Assembly: GCA_029262675.1 (NCBI GenBank)
Contig: JAJCYW010000012.1
Coordinates: forward strand, 52,502 to 116,501
Origin: Chloroflexota bacterium
Lineage (GTDB): Bacteria; Chloroflexota; Dehalococcoidia; DSTF01; RBG-16-68-14
Direction: 5' to 3'
DNA length: 64,000 nt
A program made the position numbers and the translations under genes. Below the pieces are notes generated by a model. That model worked only from the letters and a program-made list of their open reading frames with translations, was not told the origin of the DNA and made no database searches. Shown piece by piece: positions 43,822 through 52,304 of this stretch. Every line of letters starts with the position of its first letter. Position 1 is the stretch's first letter.

Positions 43822-44907
43822 ATGGCGAACAATGTCCTCGTGATCCTTGGGGCTGGCGCATCGTTCCAACTGATTCCGTACGTCGCACAAGCCGGACTCC
43901 ATATCGGATGGTTCGACGCAGAGTGCAGCCCCCCTCTAACGCAGAATGTGTTCCGCGACGACGCGCACACCCGTGACATTTTGAAGAAATACCGCGGCGC
44001 CAGGAACCTCGCGGCGCCCATACGGCTAGCCCTAGCCAATGGAGACCAGCTCGAACCACTCCTAAGGGCCTATCGCGACTCAACCTCGCAACCCCTGGCC
44101 AGCCAATTCATAGAGTTGCCTCTCTACCTCCAGGACTTCTTCGCCATCATTTCGCGCTACACCGACCAGCCCACCAATTATCAAGTCCTCGCTCACGAGC
44201 TCTTTCGCGACCCAAACTACTTTGACCGAATCTTCTTCCTCACGCTCAACTATGAAACCCTCCTCGATGAGGTGCTGTTCCCCGACTATCTTGGCCAACC
44301 GCTGAAGGACAACATAGACGCGTACATAGGTGACCGCTGCTCACTTATAAAGCTGCACGGTTCCATCAATTGGGCACGTCCGTTCCCGTATGTCACTCCC
44401 CACAACGTGGGGTTTAGTGATGAGGTCTACCTCGCCGCGATTCGTTCCCTAGGTTACAGTGGAATTTCCGACAGGCTCACGCCCGAGGTTGTCCTCCGGC
44501 CGCCGCACAGAGACCGTTGGGAGCCTCAATCGATGGACAACGGAGAACGAAAGTGGAGGCTCTTCTACCCCTCTCTCTCTGTCCCACTCGGTACTTATGA
44601 CCCCTCCTTCGCTTGTCCTCGCAAACACCTCGACGCGCTGAAGTCATTCCTCCCCACATGCACCAACGTGCTGGCAATCGGATCAAGCGCCCGGGACGAC
44701 GACCTACTTGAGCTCCTTGATGCTGGCCTGCCCTCGGCCGCGGTCAACTTCCACATAGTCGACCAAGACGAAGACAGTGCCATGAAATCATGGCGCAGTT
44801 GGAGCAAGGTCCAGGCCCTCCACCACTCCCAAACGCACCACACGGACGGATTTAGCGGTTTCATCAAAGGTAGCGGACTACAAACCTTCCTCGAAACGTC
44901 CGCGTGA
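43822..44907 (+). CDS. SIR2-family protein
   Basis: A 361-residue protein. The NAD-binding start is MANNVLVILGAGASFQL, the middle has FLTLNYETLLDE (the family's TxNYDxxLE pattern) and LIKLHGSINW, whose His-Gly is the usual catalytic His. AIGSSARDDDLLELL closes the Rossmann part. SIR2 domains in defence systems deplete NAD after infection is sensed. No partner domain is fused, so a neighbour could supply sensing. The start is the ATG before ANN, with an upstream TGACAG-like region. Confidence 0.85.
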   Translation: MANNVLVILGAGASFQLIPYVAQAGLHIGWFDAECSPPLTQNVFRDDAHTRDILKKYRGARNLAAPIRLALANGDQLEPLLRAYRDSTSQPLASQFIELPLYLQDFFAIISRYTDQPTNYQVLAHELFRDPNYFDRIFFLTLNYETLLDEVLFPDYLGQPLKDNIDAYIGDRCSLIKLHGSINWARPFPYVTPHNVGFSDEVYLAAIRSLGYSGISDRLTPEVVLRPPHRDRWEPQSMDNGERKWRLFYPSLSVPLGTYDPSFACPRKHLDALKSFLPTCTNVLAIGSSARDDDLLELLDAGLPSAAVNFHIVDQDEDSAMKSWRSWSKVQALHHSQTHHTDGFSGFIKGSGLQTFLETSA

Positions 44908-45439
44908 ACGGCAGCGCGCACACGCGCTCCTTAGCGCACGCCCCTGCTCTTCCGACAACCGGCTGCAGGGCTCCGGCGTGTCGTCATCGTGGAACGCCTC
45001 CCCGGCGGACTCGCAACCACCGAGGCATTGCATCACGCCGTCCAGGTGGAACGCGACCGGCCCTGCAGGTTCTGTCAGATCTCAGGGCTTAAGGTGGATT
45101 TCCGCGCTTTGACGGCGAGGATTTGGACTGCCCTGAATCTATGATCTGCGTTTATGGCGCCCGGATCGGGGTCCGCGACAGCGTGAGCCCTGAGATCTGA
45201 CAGAACCCACCATCAGAGGGCTGGTGGCCATGACGTGGATCTCTCCTCGCCTATTGACAATAAGACTGCCGCGCGCTTAGCTCTGATTTGATCCCTGGCT
45301 GGATTCTCGCACTTTGCTCGCCTGACGCGCGGGTCGCCGTCGAACAGAGCGCAGTGCTACAGTGTAGCCAGCCAGAACCAACATTGGAGGATGCCAAGAC
45401 ATACCAGCCTTTACGCACTGTGCGTTGGGTTGAGACATC
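44908..45439. other. 532-base gap containing an inverted-repeat element
   Basis: No convincing gene is present between the SIR2 gene and the membrane-methyltransferase gene. The gap holds the 22-bp inverted-repeat element listed separately. A TTGACA at 45254-45259 followed after 17 bases by TTAGCT is a weak promoter candidate for the downstream gene. Confidence 0.5.
45068..45207. repeat. Perfect 22-bp inverted repeat enclosing 96 bases (MITE-like)
   Basis: GGTTCTGTCAGATCTCAGGG plus CT (45068-45089) has its exact reverse complement at 45186-45207. The 96 bases between them have no coding frame. This fits a miniature inverted-repeat transposable element or a long-stem RNA. No target-site duplication is obvious. 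The tip GGTTCTGTCA looks like an IS end, but I cannot name the family. Confidence 0.75.
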
Positions 45440-47212
45440 ATGGACGATAAGGGCTCAGTTCGACGCGTGAGACTACCAAGTTTTCGTAACGGGGCGACGA
45501 GTTGGTGGCGAGGTTTCCTTGTCGCCGCGCCTCTAACAACTGTATCGGCATCGATTCTTGTATCGATCCTTGTGGACATCGATCGAAGTTCAGTAGTCGT
45601 GGTGAGCGCATCGCTGCTCGCCGTTGAGCTGGTAGCGATTGCTCTCCACGAGGTGTTCAACCTTGTAGATACAGTTCAAGGTTTGAAGAATCGGCAGGCG
45701 AGCCTCTCCAATCAACTGACAGAGATGACGGCGCATCACATCCTGCTTGACGACATTAGAGTCGCTTTGGATGATTCTCTGCTGCGGAACGAGTATGCGC
45801 GGGAAGTGACATCTCATACTCGAAGAGTATCTGCTCTCGGGGAGGGCCACTTCGAGGTCGAGATGCGTGACATCATTCCGTTGTCTCTCGAAGTGATCCA
45901 CAGTCTGCGGGAGGCCGGTTTCGCAACCGTACTAGTGGGGGAAACAAGCTGGATCTTTAAGTCGCCACTGGGCCAGAGTTACCTGGAAGCGTGCTACGAC
46001 GCCGCAGCAAGGATCGAGTCGTTCGTACGCCTATTCATCACGGGGGCCAGCGATCAGATCACACCACGAATGTACGACCTAATCGAGGAACACCATGACA
46101 ATGGGGTAAGTGTCTTTGCTATCACTGAGGAGACTATCAGGGAGCACAATCTTCCGGTGGTTGACTTTGGACTGTGGGACCGGCGGTACCTGATGGTTAT
46201 CCACCCAATTCCTGGTGAGGAAACCGCAGCCAACTTAGAGGTCCAAGTGGGAGGTCACCAAGCTGAGTTCTACCAACGGCTCAGCGAGGACTTAACCGCG
46301 CTAGCGACGCCGTGGTCACAGTTCAAACAGGACTTGTGCCGACCCCTCAATCCGTCTTGGAGTTCGGTCCTGCCTTCGAGGGCAGGACATCCCATACCAG
46401 TCGGGCCCTCGGACTATGATGTAGAAGTGATCTGGAGTCTGAGTTCTGAGAGCCTGGGAGGCAGCTCCGCGCGTGTTCTCGTGCTAGGCTATACCGCGAA
46501 ACTCGTGGATTTCTTCGTCGCTAAGGGCTGCCAAGTCACCGTCCTGGACATCGGTTACTACTCCCCCCACTATGGCGAGGATCCGGTTCGATTCATTCAA
46601 GGGAATTGGCTGACGTGGAGAGGTGACGAAGAGCCGCCCTTTGACGCGATCGTCGGCGACGATGCCATAAACAATTTGGCTAGCTGGCAGTACCATCTCT
46701 TCTTCCGTAACGTGGCTTCACTTCTGAAACCGCGAGGAGTTCTGGCAATGCGAGCGCATTGTCAGTATGAACCTCTGGAAGGGCTTCCGACGTTTGAGGA
46801 GACCTTCAGCGCGCTCAGAGACGCGGAGGAGAAGGGCACGCTCAATAAGCAGTTTGTCTACGTGAAGACCTGGCCAATGTTCCTGTCCGCAGACTTCTAT
46901 GATGCCAGGAGCCAGACCTTTGATATGCGCGAATGGGATCGCCGAGTCTCCGAGCTTGGGACGACACACTCTGCGTTGAAGCTTGGCTACCCTCTAAAAC
47001 AGTCGTGCCTTGAGTACACGGAGCTGGTCGAGTACGCGAGGCCGTGGTTCAATGTTTCGGGTGCCGTTCCAGTCGATCAGGGCTATGCCAGTCTCGACGA
47101 GAGGTTTAATAGCCTGTATAGGATTGTGTCCTTCATAGAAAGCGACTGGCTCCTATCAGGTCAGGCTCCGGTGAGCACGGCAAGCGGGCGACAGGCTGCA
47201 TACAAGGCATGA
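45440..47212 (+). CDS. Membrane-anchored protein with PLD-like and methyltransferase-like domains
   Basis: A 590-residue protein. Residues about 24-46 and 52-72 are two hydrophobic segments, followed by a coiled-coil (VQGLKNRQASLSNQLTEM). Residues about 130-310 look like a PLD-fold domain without an HKD motif (SWIFKSPLGQSYLE, RMYDLIEEHHDNGVSVFAI, DFGLWDRRYLMVI), similar to regulatory PLD-like domains. Residues 330-590 resemble a class I methyltransferase (ARVLVLGYTAKLVDFF, VLDIGYYS, FDAIVGDDAINNL, LLKPRGVLAMRA), with a degenerate glycine motif. The combination is unusual. It could be a membrane-bound sensor or effector; function is not known. Confidence 0.6.
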   Translation: MDDKGSVRRVRLPSFRNGATSWWRGFLVAAPLTTVSASILVSILVDIDRSSVVVVSASLLAVELVAIALHEVFNLVDTVQGLKNRQASLSNQLTEMTAHHILLDDIRVALDDSLLRNEYAREVTSHTRRVSALGEGHFEVEMRDIIPLSLEVIHSLREAGFATVLVGETSWIFKSPLGQSYLEACYDAAARIESFVRLFITGASDQITPRMYDLIEEHHDNGVSVFAITEETIREHNLPVVDFGLWDRRYLMVIHPIPGEETAANLEVQVGGHQAEFYQRLSEDLTALATPWSQFKQDLCRPLNPSWSSVLPSRAGHPIPVGPSDYDVEVIWSLSSESLGGSSARVLVLGYTAKLVDFFVAKGCQVTVLDIGYYSPHYGEDPVRFIQGNWLTWRGDEEPPFDAIVGDDAINNLASWQYHLFFRNVASLLKPRGVLAMRAHCQYEPLEGLPTFEETFSALRDAEEKGTLNKQFVYVKTWPMFLSADFYDARSQTFDMREWDRRVSELGTTHSALKLGYPLKQSCLEYTELVEYARPWFNVSGAVPVDQGYASLDERFNSLYRIVSFIESDWLLSGQAPVSTASGRQAAYKA

Positions 47213-47228
47213 ACGCCAAGACTTAGTC

Positions 47229-47256
47229 GAGTCAGCCCGCTTCGCCGGGCTGACTC
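47229..47256 (+). terminator. Terminator hairpin
   Basis: A perfect 11-bp stem (GAGTCAGCCCG) with a CTTCGC loop lies 17 bases after the preceding gene stop. A short T-poor tail follows. Confidence 0.6.
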
Positions 47257-47363
47257 TAACACTACAGAGAAGACTTAGTGTGCCTTGAACGCCCGTGCTA
47301 AAGTCGATCCATGCATCGGCGAATCGCCAAGTCCCGTCGTCGGCCTGACTGGACGGAATCCCC

Positions 47364-47654
47364 TTGATAACTCTCCTACTCGGCACCTGCTGGCGCTGCG
47401 AGTACCAGGCCAAGGTTGGCGTCGGATGGGACGACACCGCCACCGTTCCCGTACATTGGGCGCCGGCAAACTGCCCATCATGCGGGCTCGTCTCGGTCAA
47501 CGTCGCTCACCCGGACGGGGAAGCACGCTGCCACGAATGCGACGCCGAGGTCGAACTCTATGATCAACAGGGCCTTGAGCCCGAATCACGGGACCGTCAG
47601 GAGTGTCCGAACTGTGGCGAATTAGCGCTGAAGTTCAGTCCCGCCGAGTCCTGA
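47364..47654 (+). CDS. Small protein with two zinc ribbons
   Basis: A 96-residue protein with four CxxC pairs: CWRC, CPSC, CHEC and CPNC. They can form two zinc-binding ribbons, of a type found in transcription and tRNA-related or nucleic-acid-binding proteins. TTG at 47364 is the likely start. Its C-terminal end LKFSPAES lies in a 24-bp repeat that recurs after the phosphotriesterase gene. Function unknown. Confidence 0.65.
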   Translation: MITLLLGTCWRCEYQAKVGVGWDDTATVPVHWAPANCPSCGLVSVNVAHPDGEARCHECDAEVELYDQQGLEPESRDRQECPNCGELALKFSPAES

Positions 47655-47656
47655 GC
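47633..47656. repeat. 24-bp direct repeat, left copy (right copy 48692-48715)
   Basis: GTTCAGTCCCGCCGAG followed by TCCTGAGC here and CCCTGAGC at 48692 differ in one of 24 bases. The two copies flank the phosphotriesterase gene about 1.06 kb apart. Each copy encodes a FSPAE-stop end in the plus strand, so the right copy looks like the tail of a second, broken copy of the zinc-ribbon gene end. Confidence 0.7.
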
Positions 47657-47693
47657 TCTGCCTGCTACTATCAGGGCGACGAGTAAGGAGGAG

Positions 47694-48626
47694 TTGGCAT
47701 TGATAGAGACTGTTCGCGGACCGATCGCAGATTCCAAGTTGGGTATCACACTCAGCCACGAACACGTACTGGTGTTTATGGGCGCGGAAAATCGCATCTA
47801 TCCGTGGCTGTTTGACTTGGAGAAGACCCGCGAAAAGGTCACTCGCGAACTGAGCGAGGCCAAGGCCGGAGGTGTCGACACGGTCATCGACCTGACAACC
47901 CCTGACCTGGGGCGCGATGTTCGATTTGTAGCAGACGTGGCTGAAGCCTCGGGTATGAACATCGTCGTTGCAACGGGGATCTGGCGTGACGTTCCGCGTT
48001 CGTTCTGGGAGCGTGATCCCGATAAGATCGCTGACATCTTCGTGAGAGAGATTGAAGTCGGCATCGACGATACGGAAATCAAAGCTGGCGTAATCAAAGT
48101 TGCCAACGACGCAGAAGGAGTAACCGCGCAGGCCGAGCCGGCCCTCCGCGGGGCAGCTCGCGCACTCAAACGCACCGGCTGCCCAATCAGTACTCATCAA
48201 TGGGCGCCAAAAGAGGTGGGCAGGCGCCAGGTCGAGATCTTCCAGGAAGAGGGAGCCCCTATGGAACGCATCTGCATCGGCCACAGTGCCGACACAACTG
48301 ATGTCGACTACCTGGAGGAGCTTCTCAACACCGGTGTCTACCTCTCCATGGATCGTTATCCTGGCGGTCCCGGCCGCCCCGACTGGAAACAGCGAAATGC
48401 CACCGTGAAGGCCCTAGTCGACAGTGGGTGGACACACCGTCTGATGCTCGGCCATGACTACGCTCCAGGCCCGGTCATGGCCGGGAGAGAGGCACCCGAA
48501 GCGAAGCCGAGCGGATACCTAACCCTCACATCGGTAGCGCTCCCCGCCTTACGAAAGGACGGCGTGAGCGACGAAGACATCGACATGATGTTGCGCGAGG
48601 TGCCACGCAACTTTCTGACCCGGTAA
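47694..48626 (+). CDS. Phosphotriesterase-family metal hydrolase
   Basis: A 310-residue amidohydrolase-superfamily TIM barrel of the phosphotriesterase/lactonase family. The first metal ligands are in SHEHVL (H-x-H), the bridging Lys in AGVIKVAND, His ligands in STHQWA and IGHSADT, and the Asp in LGHDYAPG. All ligands are present. Members include organophosphate hydrolases, lactonases and quorum quenchers; the substrate is not clear. TTG at 47694 with AAGGAGGAG before it is the start. Flanked by a direct repeat, so it may have moved as a cassette. Confidence 0.9.
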   Translation: MALIETVRGPIADSKLGITLSHEHVLVFMGAENRIYPWLFDLEKTREKVTRELSEAKAGGVDTVIDLTTPDLGRDVRFVADVAEASGMNIVVATGIWRDVPRSFWERDPDKIADIFVREIEVGIDDTEIKAGVIKVANDAEGVTAQAEPALRGAARALKRTGCPISTHQWAPKEVGRRQVEIFQEEGAPMERICIGHSADTTDVDYLEELLNTGVYLSMDRYPGGPGRPDWKQRNATVKALVDSGWTHRLMLGHDYAPGPVMAGREAPEAKPSGYLTLTSVALPALRKDGVSDEDIDMMLREVPRNFLTR

Positions 48627-48693
48627 GAAGTCCTAGCGGCCCGACCTGCCACGGCAGGTCATGCCTTCGAACGCGGCAAGATCACCGTCGCGT

Positions 48694-49002
48694 TCAGTCC
48701 CGCCGAGCCCTGAGCGGTATCGCTTCCGGCCCCCGCGCAGCGATGGCTTCCAGAGCTGCGAGCATCTTTCGGCGAATGCCCTGGCGGGTCACCTTGGGCT
48801 CCGCCAGCGCTCCGTCGAGCGCCCGCAGGGCCGCCACCATACACGCCTCACGATGAGCCCAGATGGTTCCCCAGATCGTGGGCCAGTCACTCGCGTAGGA
48901 CCGTTGGAGTTCGTCCACCACCTGGTGTTGGGTAGCCGGGTGATCCGCGCGCTCTCCGAAGTGCCACGCGTACTCAGGCGGATAATGATGGCCGTTGTTC
49001 AT
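48694..49002 (-). CDS. Hypothetical protein
   Basis: A 102-residue frame starting MNNGHHYPPEYAWHFGERADHPATQHQVVDELQRSY, with a helical region (IWAHREACMVAALRALDGAL). No family is recognised. ATG at 49002 is chosen; a longer frame begins at 49068. Its 3' end overlaps the right 24-bp repeat copy, and it is divergent from the secreted protein at 49194. It may not be real. Confidence 0.4.
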   Translation of the reverse strand: MNNGHHYPPEYAWHFGERADHPATQHQVVDELQRSYASDWPTIWGTIWAHREACMVAALRALDGALAEPKVTRQGIRRKMLAALEAIAARGPEAIPLRARRD

Positions 49003-49095
49003 GGCACAGAGCGTACGGGCTCGATGGGCCACCGCCAACTCAACATTGGCACGGCTGGCGCAAATCATACGTCCATGCCCCGTAATGCTGTCCGA

Positions 49096-49124
49096 GTGAC
49101 AGCAGTCCCCGCACGTTGTACAAT
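49096..49124 (+). promoter_or_regulatory. Promoter of the lamin-tail/beta-lactamase-fold gene
   Basis: GTGACA (49096-49101) and TACAAT (49119-49124) are 17 bases apart. The start near 49131 supports translation from the ATG at 49194 rather than further upstream. Confidence 0.6.
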
Positions 49125-49193
49125 GGGCGCCTCAAGGCGAATCGGCGGATCACGGGCGATCCCGCCCGTGTGCAGCGCAGAAGGAGGCGGGAG

Positions 49194-50888
49194 ATGCGTG
49201 TAGTATTCACAGCGGCGTTCTTGGCCCTACTTGGTATAGCAGTCTTCGTCAACGTTACCTCCGGGGCGGACCACATTCGGATCACCGCGCTGAACTGCGA
49301 AAGCAACCCGGAAGTCGTCTCGATCAAGAACCTCGGAAGCGCCCCCCAGAGCCTCGCAGGCTGGAAGCTGCGTAGCGATCCTGTCGACAACGCTGGGCAA
49401 GTGTTCGACCTCTCAGAGATAGGGTCGCTCGATGCCGGCGAGGAGATTTCAGTCTTCAGCGGCAGCAACGCTCCAGCGACCAACGCCAGCCTAGGTCAGT
49501 ATCGCTGGGCCCTCAGCTTCAAGTTGCGTAACGACGACCCCACTGATTTCGCTCAGATACTCGACGATGGTCTCAACGTTGTCGATCAGTTGAACTGCGG
49601 CGACGAACCGCCCACACCGGAGACACCCACGCTCATGCCAACGTCGACGGCCCCTGCCACGGCGTCCCCCTCGGCGACCCCTATGCCGACAGAAACGGCG
49701 ACCGTGACGTCGTCACCTCCGGCCACACCGCCGGTATCAGCGACGCCAACACCTCCAGCACCACCCCCGGCGACTCCCTCGCCGACAGCACCCCTTGTGC
49801 CGACCCAGACGCCGACTACTACTCCAGCTAGGCTTGCGGGCGACGCCAACTGTGACGACACCGTGAACGCCATCGACTCCGCCTTCATCCTCCAGTTCAG
49901 CGCCGCTTTGCTCGGGACACTTCCCTGTGCTGACGTTGCGGATGTGAACAACGACGGCGTCACAAACCCGCTCGACGCCGCTCTCATCCTGCAGTTCAGC
50001 GCGGGGCTGCTGGATAGCCTGCCGCCGTGGAGGGCGCCGCTCCCTCTGCAAGTTCACCATATCGATACGGAGCAGGGCGACGCCGCGCTCATCATCTCGC
50101 CAGGAGGCGAGACGGCAATGGTAGACGACGGTGACAGACTGAGATGCTCCAACGTGATCTCCTATCTCGGCGCACTTAGCATCACCAGCATCGACTACCA
50201 CTTCGCCAGCCACTACCACGCCGACCACATCGGCTGCCTGGACGACATGGCCGCTGCCGGCATCACCGTGGCAATGGCCTGCTACGACCGGGGTGGCTCC
50301 TATGACAGCGCCACCTTCGATGCCTACGTCGCCACCTGCGCCGACAAGCGTCAGACCGTGACTCAGGGCCAGGTGATCACTCTCGACGAAGGCACGGTGA
50401 CCCCGGTGACGATCACAGTAGTCGCGCTGGACGGGGCAGGCGTGACCACCAGTGATGAGAACGCCGTGAGCTTGGTGCTCCGGCTAAGCTACGGCTCTTT
50501 CGATGAGGTTCTGGCGGGGGACCTCACCGGCGAAGACCCCGATGTTGAGTCCGTCGTCGCCCCGCAGGTCGGGGACGTGGAGGTCTACAAAGTCAATCAC
50601 CACGGTTCTCGATTCTCGACAAACGACGCGTGGCTTGACGAAATCCAGCCGGAGGTAGCGGTCATCTCCACTGGAGTCAACACGTACGGGCACCCGACGG
50701 CCAACGCCCTAGAGCGCCTGCACGACCACGGCATCCACGCCTATTGGACGAACGAAGGGTCCGGAGAGGGTCCAAACCCAGCCTGGGATCAGGTTGGGGG
50801 CGACATCGTGATCGAAGCCCTGCCTGGCCTTGGTGCCGAGTACACGGTATCAGGCGAGGGCTTCACTGATGCCTATATCAACGAGTAG
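49194..50888 (+). CDS. Secreted lamin-tail / dockerin-like / metallo-beta-lactamase-fold protein
   Basis: A 564-residue extracellular protein. Residues 1-25 are a signal peptide (MRVVFTAAFLALLGIAVFVNV). Residues 26-130 are a lamin-tail domain (ITALNCESNPEVVSIKNLGS, LAGWKLRSD). A Pro/Thr-rich linker spans about 133-210. Next is a dockerin type I-like pair (GDANCDDTVNAIDS, DVNNDGVTNPLDA) with calcium-loop Asp/Asn. The C-terminal part is a ComEC-type metallo-beta-lactamase domain (SHYHADHIG, LAGDLTGEDP, VNHHGSRFS). Such domains act on nucleic acids or phosphodiesters; here probably extracellular DNA, by inference. AGGAGG 8 bases before the ATG supports the start. Confidence 0.83.
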   Translation: MRVVFTAAFLALLGIAVFVNVTSGADHIRITALNCESNPEVVSIKNLGSAPQSLAGWKLRSDPVDNAGQVFDLSEIGSLDAGEEISVFSGSNAPATNASLGQYRWALSFKLRNDDPTDFAQILDDGLNVVDQLNCGDEPPTPETPTLMPTSTAPATASPSATPMPTETATVTSSPPATPPVSATPTPPAPPPATPSPTAPLVPTQTPTTTPARLAGDANCDDTVNAIDSAFILQFSAALLGTLPCADVADVNNDGVTNPLDAALILQFSAGLLDSLPPWRAPLPLQVHHIDTEQGDAALIISPGGETAMVDDGDRLRCSNVISYLGALSITSIDYHFASHYHADHIGCLDDMAAAGITVAMACYDRGGSYDSATFDAYVATCADKRQTVTQGQVITLDEGTVTPVTITVVALDGAGVTTSDENAVSLVLRLSYGSFDEVLAGDLTGEDPDVESVVAPQVGDVEVYKVNHHGSRFSTNDAWLDEIQPEVAVISTGVNTYGHPTANALERLHDHGIHAYWTNEGSGEGPNPAWDQVGGDIVIEALPGLGAEYTVSGEGFTDAYINE

Positions 50889-51043
50889 GCGACGCGATTG
50901 GCACATCGCGAGAGTTCTGCCTGCAAGACGAGCACGATGATGATGTATCCCGGAGGACGCGGCTACGCATTGACAAGGCGCAGAATGCTCACTAGGGGAA
51001 CCGGATTTGCCACGTAGCATGAAGATGCTCAGGAGGTGTGAAG

Positions 51044-52012
51044 ATGGTCGTCAAGACTCCAAGCGACACGTTTGACCAAATACTGGAACAGATCATGAGC
51101 GGAAACGCTCTGCTGTTCCTTGGTGCGGGAAGTACCAGGAACTGTAAGCTACCGGACGGACGCAGGGGCGTAACCGGACAGGAATTGGCAGCCGAACTAG
51201 TAAGGGAACTGAACGGCGGAGATGACCCTCCATTCGAGATTCCTCTGATGGAAGCGGCGGAATACTTCACCGCCGTGAAGGCCTCCAGCCGCGCCGGCCT
51301 CGACATCACGATTCAAACGAGGCTTCGAGGCCTCAAGCCAACAATCGGCCACTACCTCGCTGCCAGCCTTCCTTGGCGCGCGATCGTCACAACTAACTTC
51401 AATAGCGTAGCGGAGGACGCGTGGCATGCGGCCAATGCCGCCCGCTATGCAGCAACTGAGGTTATAGAAATCAGAAACGACGACGACTTAGCTACCTACG
51501 CGGGTGACGACACCCGTACAAGGCTCTACAAACCGCATGGCTGTATCACGATCCATAAAGACCCAGATAAGCGAATGGTGTTGACTTCCCTAGATTACTT
51601 CGAATCAGAGGGTCTCCGAAACGGCGTCTACGAAGAAATTCGCTCTCTTGCCCGGGAGTGTTCGACGGTCTTCATTGGCTATAGCATGAACGACTATACG
51701 TTCAGAAACATCTACTATCGCTTGTATGCTGAGCTCGGCGACTGGGCATCGAGGTCGTTTAGCGTAACGCCTGTCGAACCAGATTATCGGTTCCAATGGA
51801 TGGCTAACTCCATGGCCAGGAACTTCAATACGACGATGATCCAGGACAATTTCGACACGTTCATGCTCCGCCTTGTAATGAAGACCGGTTCAATTCACTC
51901 ACGGCTCCAAGAGGAGTTGAAGGCTGCATGGACCGAATTGACGACCGACAACGCTGGTTGGCTGGACGGCCTTTCATTGAGCAAGGTTAGCAAACTACCG
52001 GCACCACCATAG
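51044..52012 (+). CDS. SIR2-family protein (second copy)
   Basis: A 322-residue protein with the SIR2 start ALLFLGAGSTRNCKLP, then an ATVTTNFNS-type motif (IVTTNFNSVAEDAW), YKPHGCITIHKDP with the conserved His-Gly, and a late VFIGYSMNDYTFRNIYYRL strand. It is a different subfamily from the SIR2 at 43822. AGGAGG 7 bases before the ATG at 51044 supports the start; a GTG two codons upstream is the alternative. It may be NADase-type abortive-infection gear or an NAD-dependent enzyme; not decided. Confidence 0.83.
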   Translation: MVVKTPSDTFDQILEQIMSGNALLFLGAGSTRNCKLPDGRRGVTGQELAAELVRELNGGDDPPFEIPLMEAAEYFTAVKASSRAGLDITIQTRLRGLKPTIGHYLAASLPWRAIVTTNFNSVAEDAWHAANAARYAATEVIEIRNDDDLATYAGDDTRTRLYKPHGCITIHKDPDKRMVLTSLDYFESEGLRNGVYEEIRSLARECSTVFIGYSMNDYTFRNIYYRLYAELGDWASRSFSVTPVEPDYRFQWMANSMARNFNTTMIQDNFDTFMLRLVMKTGSIHSRLQEELKAAWTELTTDNAGWLDGLSLSKVSKLPAPP

Positions 52013-52116
52013 GAGCCCGCCTCGCTGGCACCCACACCATGATGAAATAGTGTCTCGTTCGGCGGCGCACTGCCCGCCTCATGGCTCCGCGGCACGGCGG
52101 AGATGCTAAGTGGCTC

Positions 52117-52144
52117 TTGACAAATCCTGAGGCCCGTGTATGAT
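52117..52144 (+). promoter_or_regulatory. Sigma70 promoter of the surface protein gene
   Basis: TTGACA (52117-52122) and TATGAT (52139-52144) are 16 bases apart, close to consensus. The start near 52151 gives a 175-base leader before the ATG at 52326. Confidence 0.8.
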
Positions 52145-52170
52145 CGCGCAGACTGGTGGTTTAACGACCT

Positions 52171-52256
52171 AAGCACAAGACCCCGCTAAGCTCCAACCCC
52201 GCAGGTGGAGAAAACATGGCGATCATGCCGGCTCTGGGGAGCCGCCGGCAGTGCTT
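52171..52256 (+). promoter_or_regulatory. Structured 5' leader, riboswitch-like
   Basis: AAGCAC (52171-52176) pairs with GTGCTT (52251-52256), closing an 86-base domain that holds further hairpins: CTCCAACC with GGTGGAG, CATG with CATG, and GCCGGC with GCCGGC. A terminator-like hairpin follows before the surface protein gene. The form, a closed multi-hairpin domain plus a hairpin just before the coding region, looks like an aptamer with an expression platform. I do not recognise a known class. Confidence 0.4.
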
Positions 52257-52279
52257 CCATCTTCTGCTGGAGGACTCAC

Positions 52280-52304
52280 AGAGCCCGGCAGCTAGGCGGG
52301 CTCT
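52280..52304 (+). terminator. Terminator-like hairpin in the leader
   Basis: AGAGCCCG (52280-52287) pairs with CGGGCTCT (52297-52304) across a 9-base loop, followed by TTCT. It lies 22 bases before the ATG and could act as an attenuator. Confidence 0.6.

Noticed and set aside
45068..45207. Inverted repeat as a full insertion sequence
   Set aside because: Only 96 bases lie between the arms, far too few for a transposase, so only a MITE-like or RNA element is proposed.
52171..52256. Leader as a GEMM (cyclic di-GMP-I) riboswitch
   Set aside because: The GEMM core sequences around the ligand site are not present by eye, so no class is assigned.
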